A stretch of 64,000 bases of DNA from Trifolium pratense (taxonomy: Eukaryota > Streptophyta > Magnoliopsida > Fabales > Fabaceae). Position 1 is the stretch's first letter. Each line of letters begins with the position of its first letter. The notes under the pieces are model-generated. The model was not told where the DNA came from, searched no databases, and saw nothing but the letters and a program-made list of their open reading frames with translations. Location: NCBI RefSeq assembly GCF_020283565.1, contig NC_060060.1, positions 69,921,257-69,985,256 on the forward strand, in the 5' to 3' direction. This document shows, in pieces, positions 1 to 10,960 of the stretch. Both the position numbers and the translations under genes were made by a program.

Positions 1-1
1 G

Positions 2-686
2 GAATTACTCACAGATTCCATTGATCCAAGCGGAGTTCTGACGCCACAATCGGAGGTCCAAGCGGCGCAATTAAGCCTTTTTGCCCTGTCTGGTGTGCCG
101 GCAGCTGACACAATTCGGATCCTTGGGTATATCGGGTCACACCCGGTGCGTGTCCTTGTTGACGGAGGCAGCACACATAATTTTATACAGGATTCAATTG
201 CTGAAGTATTGGGCCTGCCCCATGAATCTATCAAGCCATTTAAAGTTTTGGTGGGTAGTGGACAAGAATTATTATGCTCTCAGATATGCCCTGCTGTGTC
301 CATCACGTTGCAACAACACACCTTCACTACAGATTTGTATCGCTTGGGTCTTCGTGGAGCCGATATCATACTTGGGGCCCAATGGCTGAAACAAATTGGC
401 CCAATTTTGATGAATTATGCCACATTGAGTTTAGCTTTCTTTTACAAGGATCAATGCATTGAACTTAAAGGTGAGTCTCCAGCCCCAACCGTGGGCTTCC
501 ACTATTTCCAGAAAGCAGCCCGTTTTGATTCATCAGCCCAATTCTTTTCTTTATCTATTATTGAACCACCACCCGATCCAAACTCAAACTCAACTAATCC
601 CACTACTGAACCACTCGAACCACCATTCCAAACACTCATCGCTAAACACAGCCACCTCTTCTCTGACCCGTCCACCTTGCCTCCAC
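2..686 (+). pseudogene. Chromovirus pol, part 1: aspartic protease region
   Basis: Reading from base 2 is open to the insertion site. The retroviral-type aspartic protease active site is DGGSTHNF, about 55 codons in, followed by a LILGAQWL-like motif (IILGAQWLKQIGPI) that normally closes the protease fold. A proline- and serine-rich linker then leads to the start of reverse transcriptase. Translation would be cut by the minus-strand element that begins at 687. The protein runs off the left edge, so gag cannot be judged. No stop or frameshift is visible in this part. It is not a host protease, because the DGG triad and the reverse transcriptase that follows mark it as a retroelement polyprotein. 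Confidence 0.85.
682..686. repeat. Target-site duplication TCCAC (left copy)
   Basis: TCCAC immediately precedes the TG that begins the nested gypsy element and is repeated at 4411-4415 just after its terminal CA. A 5-bp duplication is the normal footprint of LTR-retrotransposon integrase and fixes the element ends exactly. Confidence 0.9.
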
Positions 687-1381
687 TGATGGACACCATT
701 TGATGAAAATTAGGATAGAATTTGACACAAACACTTTTAGGAACTAAATTGAAACAAAGTAAAGGAAAATAGAAGAAATGGAATAAGTAGAAGGGGCGCC
801 ACACTCTTTCTAATCCAAGAGAGAATGATAAGCCTATGGATGAAGATCACCACAAGAAAAGGATTCCTTGATAAGATCAATTTTGGTCCAATCCAGAACC
901 TAAGAGCAAATGCTCTCAATTACACAATGTGTAAAACTTAACAAAATTCATTGATTTGGCAAGAGTTACATGCCTCCTTTATATAGGAAAGACTTATGAT
1001 GATGTAATAAGCAAAAAAATAACTCCTAAGAAAGCAAAAGGATTTCAACCACTAACTATCATGATAGTGGGGCTGATTTATTACAAGGAAAGTGCAAAAT
1101 AAAGAAGAGATAGTGGTGCTCTTTTATTTCTTGGTGCACCACTTTCATATGCTTAGTGGAGGAGCTCTTTATTTTCCACTATCCATGCTTGGATGATAAT
1201 CTTCAACTTTGGTTCTTTTTCTTCAATTTGGGCCAAGCCTTCATCAACTTGGGCCGGACCTTCTATGGATTTGATCATGAAGTGAACTAAAACATCATTG
1301 ATTCTTCTTGCACAAGCCCTTTTCATAGGACCTCCTAAGCTTTGGATTGCATCACTTATGTCTTGGATTATGTCCTCATCA
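687..1381 (-). repeat. 3' LTR of nested gypsy element
   Basis: 695 bp, starting TGATGGACACC and ending CCTCATCA on the plus strand. It matches 3716-4410 with about seven single-base differences. In element orientation it is the 3' LTR. The last 76 or so codons of the polyprotein, with its stop, read into it (to 1153). Confidence 0.92.
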
Positions 1382-3480
1382 TTCCCTCCTTCTTGAAGAG
1401 AATTCGACCTCGAATTGAACAATTCTTCACCCTTAAGTTTGGACTTCTTTTGTGATTTCAATAATTCCTTTTTCATTTGTACTCGAATCCAATTCCCGGG
1501 ATCAAAAACAACCACCATCCATCCTTTGTTAGCCTTTTTTGCATAAATTTCAATTTTCTCTCCATTTTTCATTTTCACTTGCTCATGCAATTTTCTCACA
1601 AATTCAGCCACTTGTTTTTGTGATTCTTTAGTTTGTGGTTGATTGATTCGGTAAGTTGGCCGGGTTGACATGGATGGTCTTAGATTGAGGTCATTGTGAT
1701 GCTCAATTCCTATTATAGGTGGTAAATCACTTGGTACCTCCTTTGGAAACATGTCTTCAAATTCCTGCAAATGAGTTTCAACACAACTTGGAAACTTTTG
1801 TGGGTTAGGAGTGTTAGCTTGCAGCTCCACATTTTTGCAAAATAGCAAATATAGGTGCTGTTTTGAAACAATTGCATTTCCAACCTCTCCTTTTTTTGCA
1901 ATCAAATTCTCTTTCATTTCATCATTATTTCTTTTGTCACTCTTTTTCTTTTCTTTATCTTTTTCATTCTTTTCTTTTTCTTGCTCATTTTTTTCTCTCA
2001 TTTTCTTTTGATCTTCTCTCACTTCATTAGGACTCAATGGTACAAGAACAATCTTTTGGCCATGATGCACAAAAGAGTATTTGTTGGAATACCCTTCATG
2101 ACTAACCTTCTTGTCAAATTGCCAAGGTCTTCCTAACAACAAATGACTAGCCTCCATAGGTACTACATCACACAACACAACATCCTCATATTTCCCAATT
2201 GTAAAACAAACCTCAACTTGTCTATTAACAACCATTTCAACACTTTCATTAAGCCATTGAAGTTTATATGGCTTAGGGTGAGGTTTTGTTTCTAAATTAA
2301 GTTTCGACACTAAACGAGTACTAGCAACATTGGTACAACTCCCACCATCAATAATTAAAGAACATACCTTTTTTTGGACTAGGCATCTTGTGTGAAAAAG
2401 GTTTTCTCTTTGAGTGGTGTCTTCTTCTTTGACCAAGTTCCACAACATCCTCCTCACCATGAGTAACTCTCCACTAGGTATTTCTTCTTCTTCTTCATCA
2501 TTCTCTTCAACATCCTTATTACCTTCCTCCTCTTCTTCATTTTCCTCCATAAGCATAGTTCTCTTTGTTGGACATTCAGATGCAATATGCCCTTTGCCTT
2601 GACACTTGAAACATGTAACCTTTTTCTTAGTTGAAACACTTTGAGAAGGTGCAATAGCTTTACCTTTGTTTTCAACTATGGGCTCCGTAGATGATGAAGA
2701 TGAAGCACCCTCCTTGTCTTTCAAATTTGGAGAATTGAAATTGGTGGAACTTCTCCTTGCTTGGCTCTTTCTTTTGAGTTGTTGTTCCACTTTGATAGCT
2801 TGGTGTACCAATTCATCCATTTCAACATAGTGATGAAGTTCCACTATGTCACTAATGTCACAATTTAGACCATGAAGAAACCTAGCCATGGTTGCTTCAT
2901 TGTCCTCCTCCACATTAGCTCTAATTTTGGCAACTTCCATCTCCTTGAAATATTCTTCAACACTTTTAGAACCTTGAGTGAGTCTTTGCAATTTGTTGTG
3001 TAAATCCCTATGATAATAGGAAGGAACAAACCTTCTCCTCATGATTCTCTTCATCTCTTCCCAAGTATCAATTGGTCGTTCATCATACCTCCTTCTATCT
3101 TTGATCAATTGATCCCACCACACTAAAGCATACTCCTTGAACTCAATGGAAGCAACCTGCACTTTTTCAACATCAGAATAATTGTGACAATTAAAAATTT
3201 GCTCAATTTTAGTCTCCCATTCTAGATACGCCTCCGGATCACTCTTCCCAACAAAAGATGGAACTTTAAATTTTATGCCCTTTAAAGGATCCCTCCCTTG
3301 TCTCCTCCTACGCCTTCTTTCCTCCTCATCACCACTACCATCATTAGACCTCCTTTCTAACTCATCAAATTTTTGTTGGAATTGTTCACCTTGTTCTCTT
3401 AACAATCTCTCAAAATGGTCACGCATGGCTCTCATTTGAATAGCCATAGCTGCTGTTCTAGGTGAAGGTGGACTAGACAT
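1153..3480 (-). CDS. Gag-protease polyprotein with RT-integrase deleted
   Basis: About 775 residues starting at the ATG at 3480 (MSSPPSPRTAAMAIQ); the open frame extends further upstream, but that part looks like leader. Order: coiled-coil-like N-terminus, retrotransposon gag domain (KFKVPSFVGKSDPEAYLEWE), CCHC knuckle (CFKCQGKGHIASEC), an acidic run, a retropepsin-like motif (LIIDGGSCTN), a lysine/glutamate-rich segment, then the very start of an RT (LPPIIGIEHHNDL). Near 1606-1613 the frame jumps directly from the RT entry region (KESQKQV) to post-integrase sequence (AEFVRKLHEQVK). A further shortening precedes the NSLQEGGND tail. Known relatives carry RT, RNase H and integrase at this place. 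The open frame across the joint suggests the deleted form itself was propagated. Confidence 0.8.
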   Translation of the reverse strand: MSSPPSPRTAAMAIQMRAMRDHFERLLREQGEQFQQKFDELERRSNDGSGDEEERRRRRRQGRDPLKGIKFKVPSFVGKSDPEAYLEWETKIEQIFNCHNYSDVEKVQVASIEFKEYALVWWDQLIKDRRRYDERPIDTWEEMKRIMRRRFVPSYYHRDLHNKLQRLTQGSKSVEEYFKEMEVAKIRANVEEDNEATMARFLHGLNCDISDIVELHHYVEMDELVHQAIKVEQQLKRKSQARRSSTNFNSPNLKDKEGASSSSSTEPIVENKGKAIAPSQSVSTKKKVTCFKCQGKGHIASECPTKRTMLMEENEEEEEGNKDVEENDEEEEEIPSGELLMVRRMLWNLVKEEDTTQRENLFHTRCLVQKKVCSLIIDGGSCTNVASTRLVSKLNLETKPHPKPYKLQWLNESVEMVVNRQVEVCFTIGKYEDVVLCDVVPMEASHLLLGRPWQFDKKVSHEGYSNKYSFVHHGQKIVLVPLSPNEVREDQKKMREKNEQEKEKNEKDKEKKKSDKRNNDEMKENLIAKKGEVGNAIVSKQHLYLLFCKNVELQANTPNPQKFPSCVETHLQEFEDMFPKEVPSDLPPIIGIEHHNDLNLRPSMSTRPTYRINQPQTKESQKQVAEFVRKLHEQVKMKNGEKIEIYAKKANKGWMVVVFDPGNWIRVQMKKELLKSQKKSKLKGEELFNSRSNSLQEGGNDEDIIQDISDAIQSLGGPMKRACARRINDVLVHFMIKSIEGPAQVDEGLAQIEEKEPKLKIIIQAWIVENKELLH
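1382..1396 (-). other. Polypurine tract of nested gypsy element
   Basis: On the minus strand AAGAAGGAGGGAA abuts the 3' LTR, the expected position of the plus-strand priming tract. It is also coding, since the polyprotein reads through it as LQEGGND. Confidence 0.7.
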
Positions 3481-3700
3481 GGTTGTGAAATATTTATAAC
3501 AACAGAAAAAAACTCTAAAACAAAGGAGAAAATGAATAACAAAGGAGACAGAAAATTTTAGAGTGTGGCAAGAACACACAAAGAGTAGCAATTTTTTTTT
3601 TCTTCTTTTTTTTATAATGATATTTGGAACACAAATAATAATGAAAAACAAGAATAAAGACACTTTACCACAATTTGGCCCCTTTTTTTTTTTGGAACTT

Positions 3701-3713
3701 GCTCTGATTACCA
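3701..3713 (-). other. Primer-binding site, initiator tRNA-Met type
   Basis: On the minus strand TGGTAATCAGAGC lies two bases after the 5' LTR. It equals the usual TGGTATCAGAGC complement of plant initiator tRNA-Met with one extra A. The extra base may weaken priming or be a late mutation. Confidence 0.7.
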
Positions 3714-3715
3714 CT

Positions 3716-4410
3716 TGATGGACACCATTTGATGAAAATTAGGATAGAATTTGACACAAACACTTTTAGGAACTAAATTGAAACAAAGTAAAGGAAAATA
3801 GAAGAAATAGAATAAGTAGAAGGGGCGTCACACTCTTTCTAATCCAAGAGAGAATGATAAGCCTATGGATGAAGATCACCACAAGAAAAGGATTCCTTGA
3901 TAAGATCAATTTTGGTCCAATCCAGAACCTAAGAGCAAATGCTCTCAATTACACAATGTGTAAAACTGAACAAAATTCATTGATTTGGCAAGAGTTACAT
4001 GCCTCCTTTATATAGGAAAGACTTATGATGATGTAATAAGCAAAAAAATAACTCCTAAGAAAGCAAAAGGATTTCAACCACTAACTATCATGATAGTGGG
4101 GCTGATTTATTACAAGAAAAGTGCAAAATAAAGAAGAGATAGTGGTGCTCTTTTATTTCTTGGTGCACCACTTTCATATGCTTAGTGGAGGAGCCCTTTA
4201 TTTTCCACTATCCATGCTTGGATGATAATCTTCAACTTTGGTTCTTTTTCTTCAATTTGGGCCAAGCCTTCATCAACTTGGGCCGGATCTTCTATGGATT
4301 TGATCATGAAGTGAACTAAGACATCATTGATTCTTCTTGCACAAGCCCTTTTCATAGGACCTCCTAAGCTTTGGATTGCATCACTTATGTCTTGGATTAT
4401 GTCCTCATCA
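3716..4410 (-). repeat. 5' LTR of nested gypsy element
   Basis: 695-bp partner of 687-1381. In element orientation it supplies the promoter. It carries the duplicated 77-codon tail of the polyprotein (4182-4415), which is part of the LTR and not a separate gene. Confidence 0.92.
4007..4014 (-). promoter_or_regulatory. TATA box of nested gypsy 5' LTR
   Basis: TATATAAA on the minus strand, inside a CCTATATAAAGGAGG context typical of a plant pol II TATA box. The same box is at 978-985 in the 3' LTR. Position within the LTR is appropriate for a U3 promoter; the transcription start is not determined. Confidence 0.55.
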
Positions 4411-4415
4411 TCCAC
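4411..4415. repeat. Target-site duplication TCCAC (right copy)
   Basis: Second copy of TCCAC, directly after the CA end of the nested element. The chromovirus pol frame continues from 4416. Confidence 0.9.
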
Positions 4416-7316
4416 CTAGACCAACCGATCATACCATACCTTTATTACCAAACTCCTCTCCCGTAAACGTACGACCTTACAGATACCCCCATTCGCAGAA
4501 ACGAGAAATCGAATTACAGGTATCTAAACTTCTCTCCACTGGATGGATTCAACCTAGTAATAGCCCCTTCTCCTCCCCTGTGTTACTATTAAAAAAGAAA
4601 GATGGAACATGGCATATGTGTGTGGATTATCGCACTCTTAATTCACTCACGATCCGTGATAGGTTCCCATTACCCACAATTGATGAGCTTCTTGACGAAC
4701 TTGGCCATGCTCGCGTCTTTTCAAAGCTGGATCTTGCCTCTGGGTTTCACCAAATCAGAGTGGCACCACAAGACATTTCGAAGACAGCATTTAGGACTCA
4801 CGACGGACATTACGAGTATAAAGTAATGCCATTTGGTTTGTGCAACGCTCCTTCAACGTTTCAGGCAACCATGAATGACATTTCGTTCAGTTCTTCGCAA
4901 GACGGTTATTGTTTTCTTCGACGATATCTTGGTCTTTAGTGATTCTATGGAAACTCATTTGGAACATCTTTCTCAGGTATTTTCGATCCTTGAAACTCAT
5001 CACTTTCATTTGAAAACTACCAAATGTTCCTTCTGCCAGTCTACAATTGCTTATCTGGGTCACATTGTTACTGCTGGTACGGTTGCGCCAGATCCTCAGA
5101 AAATTCAAGGGGTTTTGGATTGGCCAACTCCTAAGTCTGTGAAGAACTTGCGTGGCTTTCTGGGTCTTTCTGGTTTTTATCGCCGCTTTGTGTGAAATTA
5201 TGCTACCATGGCACACCCTCTTACATCCCTCTTGAAAAAGAATGCTTTTGATTGGACCTCTGCTGCGCAACTAGCATTTGATCAGTTGAAAATTGCTTTG
5301 TCTACGGCACCCGTTTTGTCCCTTCCAAATTTCACCATACCCTTTGTAGTGCAAACAGATGCTTCTGGTCAAGCAATGGGGGCTGTATTGTTACATGGTG
5401 ATCATCCTATTGCTTATTTTAGCAAAATTTTCTGCCCTCGCCTCTCTAAGGCTTCTACATATATTAGAGAGCTTCATGCCATTACAAGTGCGGTCAAACG
5501 TTGGCGCCAATACCTTTTGGGTCACTTCTTCGTCATTCAATCTGATCATAGAAGTTTGAAAGAGCTGCTTACTCAGGTTATTCAGACGCCCGAGCAACAA
5601 TTTTATTTGTCCAAGTTGTTGGGTTACCATTATGACATTCAATATAAGCCGGGAAAAACGAATGTTGTTGCTGATGCCTTGTCTCGCTGCTGTGAGCCCT
5701 CTTCAGCTGAATTGAATTTACTCTCGACGCCTCCATTCTTGTTCATAAATGAGCTACGTGAAGAACTTCAGCAGAATTCTTCATATCAGGAATTATGTCA
5801 TAACGTAATTTCTGATCCCACCAAATTTCCTGATTTTGTTATATCTAATGGCTTATTGTTGATGAATGGACGGATTTGGATCCCTGCTAATTCAAAATTT
5901 AAGGTCCTTCTATTAAAAGAATTTCATGAAACACCTGTGGGTGGTCATGCTGGTGTTATCAAGACACTCAAAAGGCTCTCTGCTAATTTTTATTGGCAAC
6001 ATATGCGTAAGGAGATTAAGGATTTTGTTGCTCGGTGTTTTATCTGTCAACAAACGAAATATTCTACTAGCAAACCCAGTGGCTTACTACAGCCGTTGCC
6101 TATACCATCAAATGTTTGGGAGGATATTTCGTTGGATTTTATCACGGGTTTACCGCTTTCCGGAGGATATTCAGTCTTGTTGGTTGTGGTGGACCGCTTC
6201 TCCAAATATACTCATTTAGGTGCCTTACCCTCTCACTTCACTGCTTATAAGGTTGCAGAATTGTTTGTCAACATGGTTTGCAAATTATATGGCATGCCCC
6301 GCAGCATAGTGTCTGACCGTGACCCTATTTTTATCAGCAAATTTTGGTCAGATCTATTTAAGTTCAGTGGTACTTTATTACGAATGAGTTCTTCTTACCA
6401 CCCTCAAACGGACGGCCAAACGGAAGTCACTAACCGCACAATTGAGCAGTACTTGCGGGCATTTGTTCATCAACGCCCAATGCTTTGGCATCGTTTTTTG
6501 CCTTGGGCAGAATATCATTACAACACTTCATATCATACTGCTGCAGGTTTGACACCATATCAGGTCGTATATGGTAAGGAACCTCCCACAATTGCAACGT
6601 ATGTCCTTGGCACTTCCAAAGTTGCTGCCACTGATGATCTACTCAATGAGCGTGAAGAAGTGCTTGCCATGTTGCGCAAGAATTTGACAAAGGCCCAAGA
6701 AAGAATGAAGACTCTTGCTGATAATCACCGTCGAGATGTATCTTTTGAGGTCAATTCTTATGTCCATGTGAAGTTGCAGCCTTATAGGCAAAGTTCTGTT
6801 TCTGGTGTTAAGTATAATAAGCTCCAAAAACGCTACTTTGGTCCGTTTCGTGTTTTGGAACGTATTGGCCAAGTAGCATACAAATTGGAACTCCCTTCCC
6901 ATTCAAAGATTCACAATGTGTTTCATTGTTCCCTTTTGAAACCATACTTGGGGCCTATCCCTCCTGATGCACCCATTCTTCCTAATGATTCGGTTGACAA
7001 TCACCCTACAGTGACTCCCCTTGCCATTCTCAACTCACGTATTATTTCGGTAAATGGCCAGCAGATGCAGCAAGTTTTAGTGCAGTGGAATGGTCTGCCA
7101 CCTGAAGATACCACATGGGAAAATTGGCAGGATTTGCAAATTAGTTACAACCTTGAGGACAAGGTTGAATTTGATGGGATAGGTGATGATATGGACTCCA
7201 ATGCTGCTGCTGCTATTAATAATGGGCCTGAGGCACAATCCAATTCAGCTACCACAAGGCCTGTTAGGAACAAGAGACTTCCAGCCAAGTTTAAAGATCA
7301 TCATCTTTACAAATAA
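4416..7316 (+). pseudogene. Chromovirus pol, part 2: RT, RNase H, integrase, chromodomain
   Basis: Pol resumes after the nested element in the same frame as 2-686. Reverse transcriptase shows LLLKKKDGTWHMCVDYRTLN and the catalytic VIVFFDDIL. RNase H has TDASGQAMGAVLL, SDHRSLKELL and NVVADALSR. Integrase has an HHCC finger (HAGVIKTL ... CFICQQTK) and a D,D,E core (DFITGLP, VSDRDPIF, TDGQTEVTNRTIEQ). The C-terminus carries a chromodomain (VLVQWNGLPPEDTTWENW), which in relatives reads chromatin marks during targeting. Two lesions make it dead: a frameshift near 4881-4886, just before the FDD motif, which looks like loss of two bases in a T run; and an in-frame TGA at 5193-5195 between RT and RNase H. 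From 5196 to 7316 the frame is otherwise open. Confidence 0.9.
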
Positions 7317-7545
7317 TATTCCATTATATTATTAGTTATTATTAGCTCTTATTAGCTTTGAATTGCTGTAATAACAATTTATATCTTCTGTTACATTACA
7401 TTTGGTATTCCTATGAGCTAAGGCTATATAAAGCTTGTACCGACTCTTATGAGATCATCAAAGAATAATTATTCAGAAAACTCTCTTCCTTTTCTTTTAT
7501 GCTTTAGGAGGATTTGCTCAATCCTTATAAAATTGAGCTGTATCA
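7317..7545 (+). repeat. Putative 3' LTR / 3' end of the chromovirus
   Basis: Directly after the pol stop comes AT-rich sequence, then a plant-like promoter core (GGCTATATAAAGCTTG around 7423-7438), a CT-rich leader and a possible end near GAGCTGTATCA. This is what a short chromovirus LTR looks like, but without the 5' partner the borders are guesses. Confidence 0.4.
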
Positions 7546-8080
7546 ATGAACTATAAAGAAAGACATCAAAAAGTGTAATGTGTGGGGGTGTGCGCACACA
7601 CATGTGTGTGTATAAACTGAAATGGATGGGAAAACTGCTCCTATCCGAGAAAAATACACCGTTTTATCCGGATTTACCCATCCAGAGGGGTGTGATTTTT
7701 AAGAAATAATTGGGGGATAAAAGTAGTTCTCGAAATGAATGGCCCTGGACTATTGAATTAATTCCTCCCTAGCCTTATAATTGATGTTTGATCCACTCAC
7801 CTGGCAACACTTTATCAACTTAAGTTCATTATCCAAATCAGTCGTTGCTTCTATTTTACTACTTATTAATTATAAGAAAACTGGTGCATGTAGAATAGAA
7901 TTATTCTTCTTCTTTTTTCTGACTAATTTGATAACTAATAAATCATTATGTCACTAACTAAATGTTTCTGTAAACTATAAAGTTTTCCAATGGTTGTAGT
8001 GTCATACTTGAATTTATTAAAGTATCAGTGAGTTTGTTGAGGTGATATTCAACTATTGCAGGTAAATCAGCTAAACTACG
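7546..8080. other. Intergenic spacer 3' of the cysteine protease gene
   Basis: About 535 bp without coding potential. It contains a short GT/CA-rich palindromic patch (7585-7612, GTGTGCGCACACACATGTGTG) and otherwise AT-rich sequence. It holds the 3' flank of the minus-strand protease gene. Confidence 0.6.
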
Positions 8081-9591
8081 CTATACAGGGTAGCTGGCTA
8101 GCTTGGCTATGCCACACAGACCATCTTTATCAAAAGTGCCGCGCTTCATCCTGATATAACCAGATTCACCCCACTCAGCACCCCATGAATTCCTCACAAT
8201 CCAATACTTGACACTATTCGCTTCTCCGTACCCAACTACATTCACACCATGATTGAGTTGCTTCCCACATAAGCCAGAGAAAACACCTTCAGAATAAAGT
8301 TGAAATAAATAACTTCCTGCATCAATTGCAACAGACACAGGTTGATGTGCAGCTGCAGCTTTAAGCTTAGTTTCATTACCAGCAGGAACTACTTCGTATC
8401 CACTTATACTCGCAGCATGATGTGCGGCTTTTTCCTTGTTACAGGTACCATCTTTACCTTCATAAGGGTAGTCTTTCTCAGTGGTTAGTCCACCATTATT
8501 TATGATGAATGTAAATGCATCCTCCATCAAGCCACCTTGGCAACCTTGGTTACCGTTTTTAACGTCACAATCTACGAGTTCTTGTTCAGACAGAGAGACC
8601 AATTTCCCTGATTTTATTTTGTGGATGCCTTCTACTGCTGCTACTGCAGAGAATGCCCAACAACTTCCTGCATCAACATAGAACTTAAAAGTAGTTAAAA
8701 CATGGTCTCAACAACCAAATTGAGACCATCTTGAAAGAATATTCGTTTAAGTTAAAATACAAATGTTTCAGACAATATCAAAGTCAAAACATTGGTATTC
8801 TAAGAATGTTCTGAGTTAGCGTAAAAAAAAAAGAATGTTCTGAGTTGTAAGAAATTGCAGAAGTAAATTGTGTTACTTTATAAAAATTTGAGTAAATGAG
8901 CCATATCCCTTTAATTTACTTTGCTATTTTTTTATTTTAAAGGAATTCAATTACTTGTTCAAGCTCCAAAATCAATGTGATCAAGGCGGTGGACAATCTT
9001 GAAGCTCTAAAAGAGTTTTTTTTTTAAAGAAAGTTTAGTAACATAGCATGCACTGCATTGCATAGTAGTATGAAATTGAAATAGCATAATTTGACGTACA
9101 TCTCTGAAAAGCCATGCATTTCAATTATAAGAAATTTTACCACATTCGCCTTGATCCTTGATTTTAGTTACTGCTCCCTCCTTCCTCCAATCCTTGCTTT
9201 TTGGAAGATTGCCATGTTCATCATACCTGAATCCTGTATTATGTGAATGCAACGTAGTTGTTAAACCCATATAAGTACTTCTAAACTCTTCATTTGTAAG
9301 ATATGCAAATTTATTGTCTGTGAGATTGTAGGAGTTTTTCTGTGCGTTTTTGCACTCTATGTACTGAACATTGGCTTGGTAAATGCCAAAGCGCACTTCC
9401 CATTCTTCACTATGTTTGTATTTTCGACCATGTCGTTTCACCCAACCTTCAAATCTCTTCCTTAATGCTTTTACGTCAGATGATTTATATTTGCGTGCGG
9501 GAGGACATTCTTCGCTTGCAATTATACATACATTGCACAACATGAGAAGAATGAAGATAGTGGTGGTTAATATTGTACTTGTCATCATCAT
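8081..9591 (-). CDS. Papain-like cysteine protease, SAG12-type (two exons)
   Basis: Exon 1 is 9591-9141 and exon 2 is 8667-8081, joined by a 473-bp GT-AG intron (9140-8668). Together they give 345 residues, the usual length for this family. Order: signal peptide (residues 1-25, [15 protein letters not shown]), I29 inhibitor prodomain with an ERFNIN-type helix (about 45-110), then mature C1A protease starting near [14 protein letters not shown]. Catalytic residues are the oxyanion Gln in KDQGECG, Cys153 in GSCWAF (the intron splits the Gly codon before it), His290 in [11 protein letters not shown] and Asn310 in [10 protein letters not shown]. It should be secreted or vacuolar and activated by prodomain removal. 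It resembles senescence-associated SAG12-like proteases. One oddity is [12 protein letters not shown], where most relatives have Asp in place of Tyr in the pro-region. No stop or frameshift is seen. Confidence 0.88.
8668..9140 (-). other. Intron of the cysteine protease gene
   Basis: GT at 9140-9139 and AG at 8669-8668 on the minus strand. Removing it joins GAATGTG to GAAGTTGTTGG and restores the invariant ECGSCW around the catalytic Cys. It is AT-rich and has no insertion. Confidence 0.85.
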
Positions 9592-10851
9592 GGTTAGTTA
9601 TCAATGCAAATGAGAATAGGAGCATGCATTCATATTTATCACATGAAGTTAATATTGTGCCATGTAGTATTCTTTACACATTGCAAATTCGTACTTGTGT
9701 TTAAAGGTGTTTCAATTACACAATATATTCTTCTGTCCATGTTTTTTGTGCTTGCAGGTTTTAGTAAGGCAAGGCTTTTTTTTCATGCTTCATTTTCTCT
9801 GCATGACCTTATGAACATGTTACGTATATGTCCTTTATTGCTTAAGGTTTTAGAGTTCATCACACTTGATATTTGAGACATGAATGTTAGTTTTGTCATC
9901 AATGTAGGAAATTTCAATAGAAACGACTTTTGACACCTCCATTTTTACAATTAAACTTGGATTTTCTAGTTGTTTATTTCTGAACAAAATAATGGGTACT
10001 ATCAATTTTTACCGTCTGAAATTTAACTTCGAGAGTAAAATTCGTAACTAAAAACCACACGTCAATCAACATGGAGTGACAATCCAACGAGGATTTAAGG
10101 ACCGACTCATACTTGCAAGATTGTGAGTTTAACTCTCACCGTCAATGTGCGGATCTTGTTGTTGAATAATATGTAAGCACTCCGTTAGCCTCTCTAAATC
10201 TTGAGGTAGTCCTAACCTTGGAGAGCCCTTGAGACAACTCATTTAAACTTTTAGTTACAAAAAAAAATGTAGTGGAAAAACTGTGGTGAAAAAAGTTTCT
10301 CCCAAATTGAAAAGCATTCCTCTTCTTTAAGAAGAAAGACAAATTGAAAAGCATTTCTCTTCTTTATCTATGAACAATTAATCTTCAAACTCCAATTATT
10401 AAACAATATGTTCTTTTGCTAATTTGAATTAACTATGACCAAATTTTTAACATTAATTTATTTGTTAATATTGAACCGTTAGTATAAAACGTATTAAAAA
10501 TTATATTTTTAAAAAATTGATGAATTAAAAATATAAAACAATAAACAAAAGCTAAGGCAGTATTGAGTCAAAAAGAAAAAAAGCTAAGACAGTGTCAAGT
10601 TCAATATATTTTTTGAATTTAGGAAAATTTTAAAAAATAAACAATATTATTTGAAAAAACAATGGTTTAGATTTAGTTATATATAAAAAAAGGTTGGAAT
10701 TTTGTTTAACGGTAGGGAGTTAACCTAAATTAACCTAAAGTTGTTTTTAACTACAATACGTTAACACTCTTTACTTGTACTATTGGAGTTTAAAATATTA
10801 TTTGAAAAAACTCTCGGAAACTCACATATGGTATCTATTTTGATATATATA
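9592..10851. other. Upstream flank of the protease gene and AT-rich spacer
   Basis: The first 100 bp or so are the likely promoter of the minus-strand protease. A weak TATA-like TAAATAT lies near 9640 and an RY-like GCATGC at 9632-9637, neither conclusive. The rest is AT-rich with no gene. Around 10111-10140 there is a short T-arm-like palindrome (GTGAGTTTAACTCTCAC) that I do not interpret further. Confidence 0.5.
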
Positions 10852-10960
10852 CTAGTTTAAAGACCCGTGTGAACGGGTTCACTGACTTTAATTTGATATT
10901 TAAGTTTAGCATTATTTTAATGTAGAAAATTTATTTAGAATAAAATATTGTTAAATATAA

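Larger units (their letters stand above)
687..4410 (-). mobile_element. Nested non-autonomous Ty3/gypsy retrotransposon (gag-protease only)
   Basis: A complete 3,724-bp element in minus orientation has two 695-bp LTRs (687-1381 and 3716-4410), TG...CA ends, a 5-bp TSD, a tRNA-Met-type primer site and a purine tract. The internal region is only about 2.3 kb. It encodes gag, a zinc knuckle and a protease but no reverse transcriptase, RNase H or integrase, so it would need enzymes from a partner element. The LTRs differ at about seven positions by eye (about 1%), which points to fairly recent insertion. The polyprotein extends into the 3' LTR and ends with a QEGGNDED-type tail, which recalls CRM-type chromoviruses; that assignment is from memory and tentative. 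Confidence 0.9.
1..7545 (+). mobile_element. Decayed Ty3/gypsy chromovirus (3' part), host of a nested insertion
   Basis: The window opens inside a plus-strand LTR retrotransposon in the order protease, reverse transcriptase, RNase H, integrase, chromodomain. That order defines Ty3/gypsy, and the C-terminal chromodomain makes it a chromovirus; the DGGSTHNF protease and chromodomain style suggest the Reina group, with low certainty. Gag and the 5' LTR lie left of the window. A second element occupies 687-4410. Removing that element and one copy of the TSD restores the frame across the break. The right end is approximate because no second LTR is visible. A TATA-like TATATAAA at 7425-7432 and an AATAA-rich stretch to about 7545 look like a short 3' LTR. 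Confidence 0.85.

Noticed and set aside
4182..4415. 77-codon minus-strand frame with NDVLVHFMIKS
   Set aside because: It is the LTR-embedded tail of the nested gypsy polyprotein, duplicated by the LTR, not a separate gene.
10101..10145. tRNA- or SINE-like T-arm palindrome
   Set aside because: A B-box-like stem is present, but no convincing A box, acceptor stem, poly-A tail or TSD.
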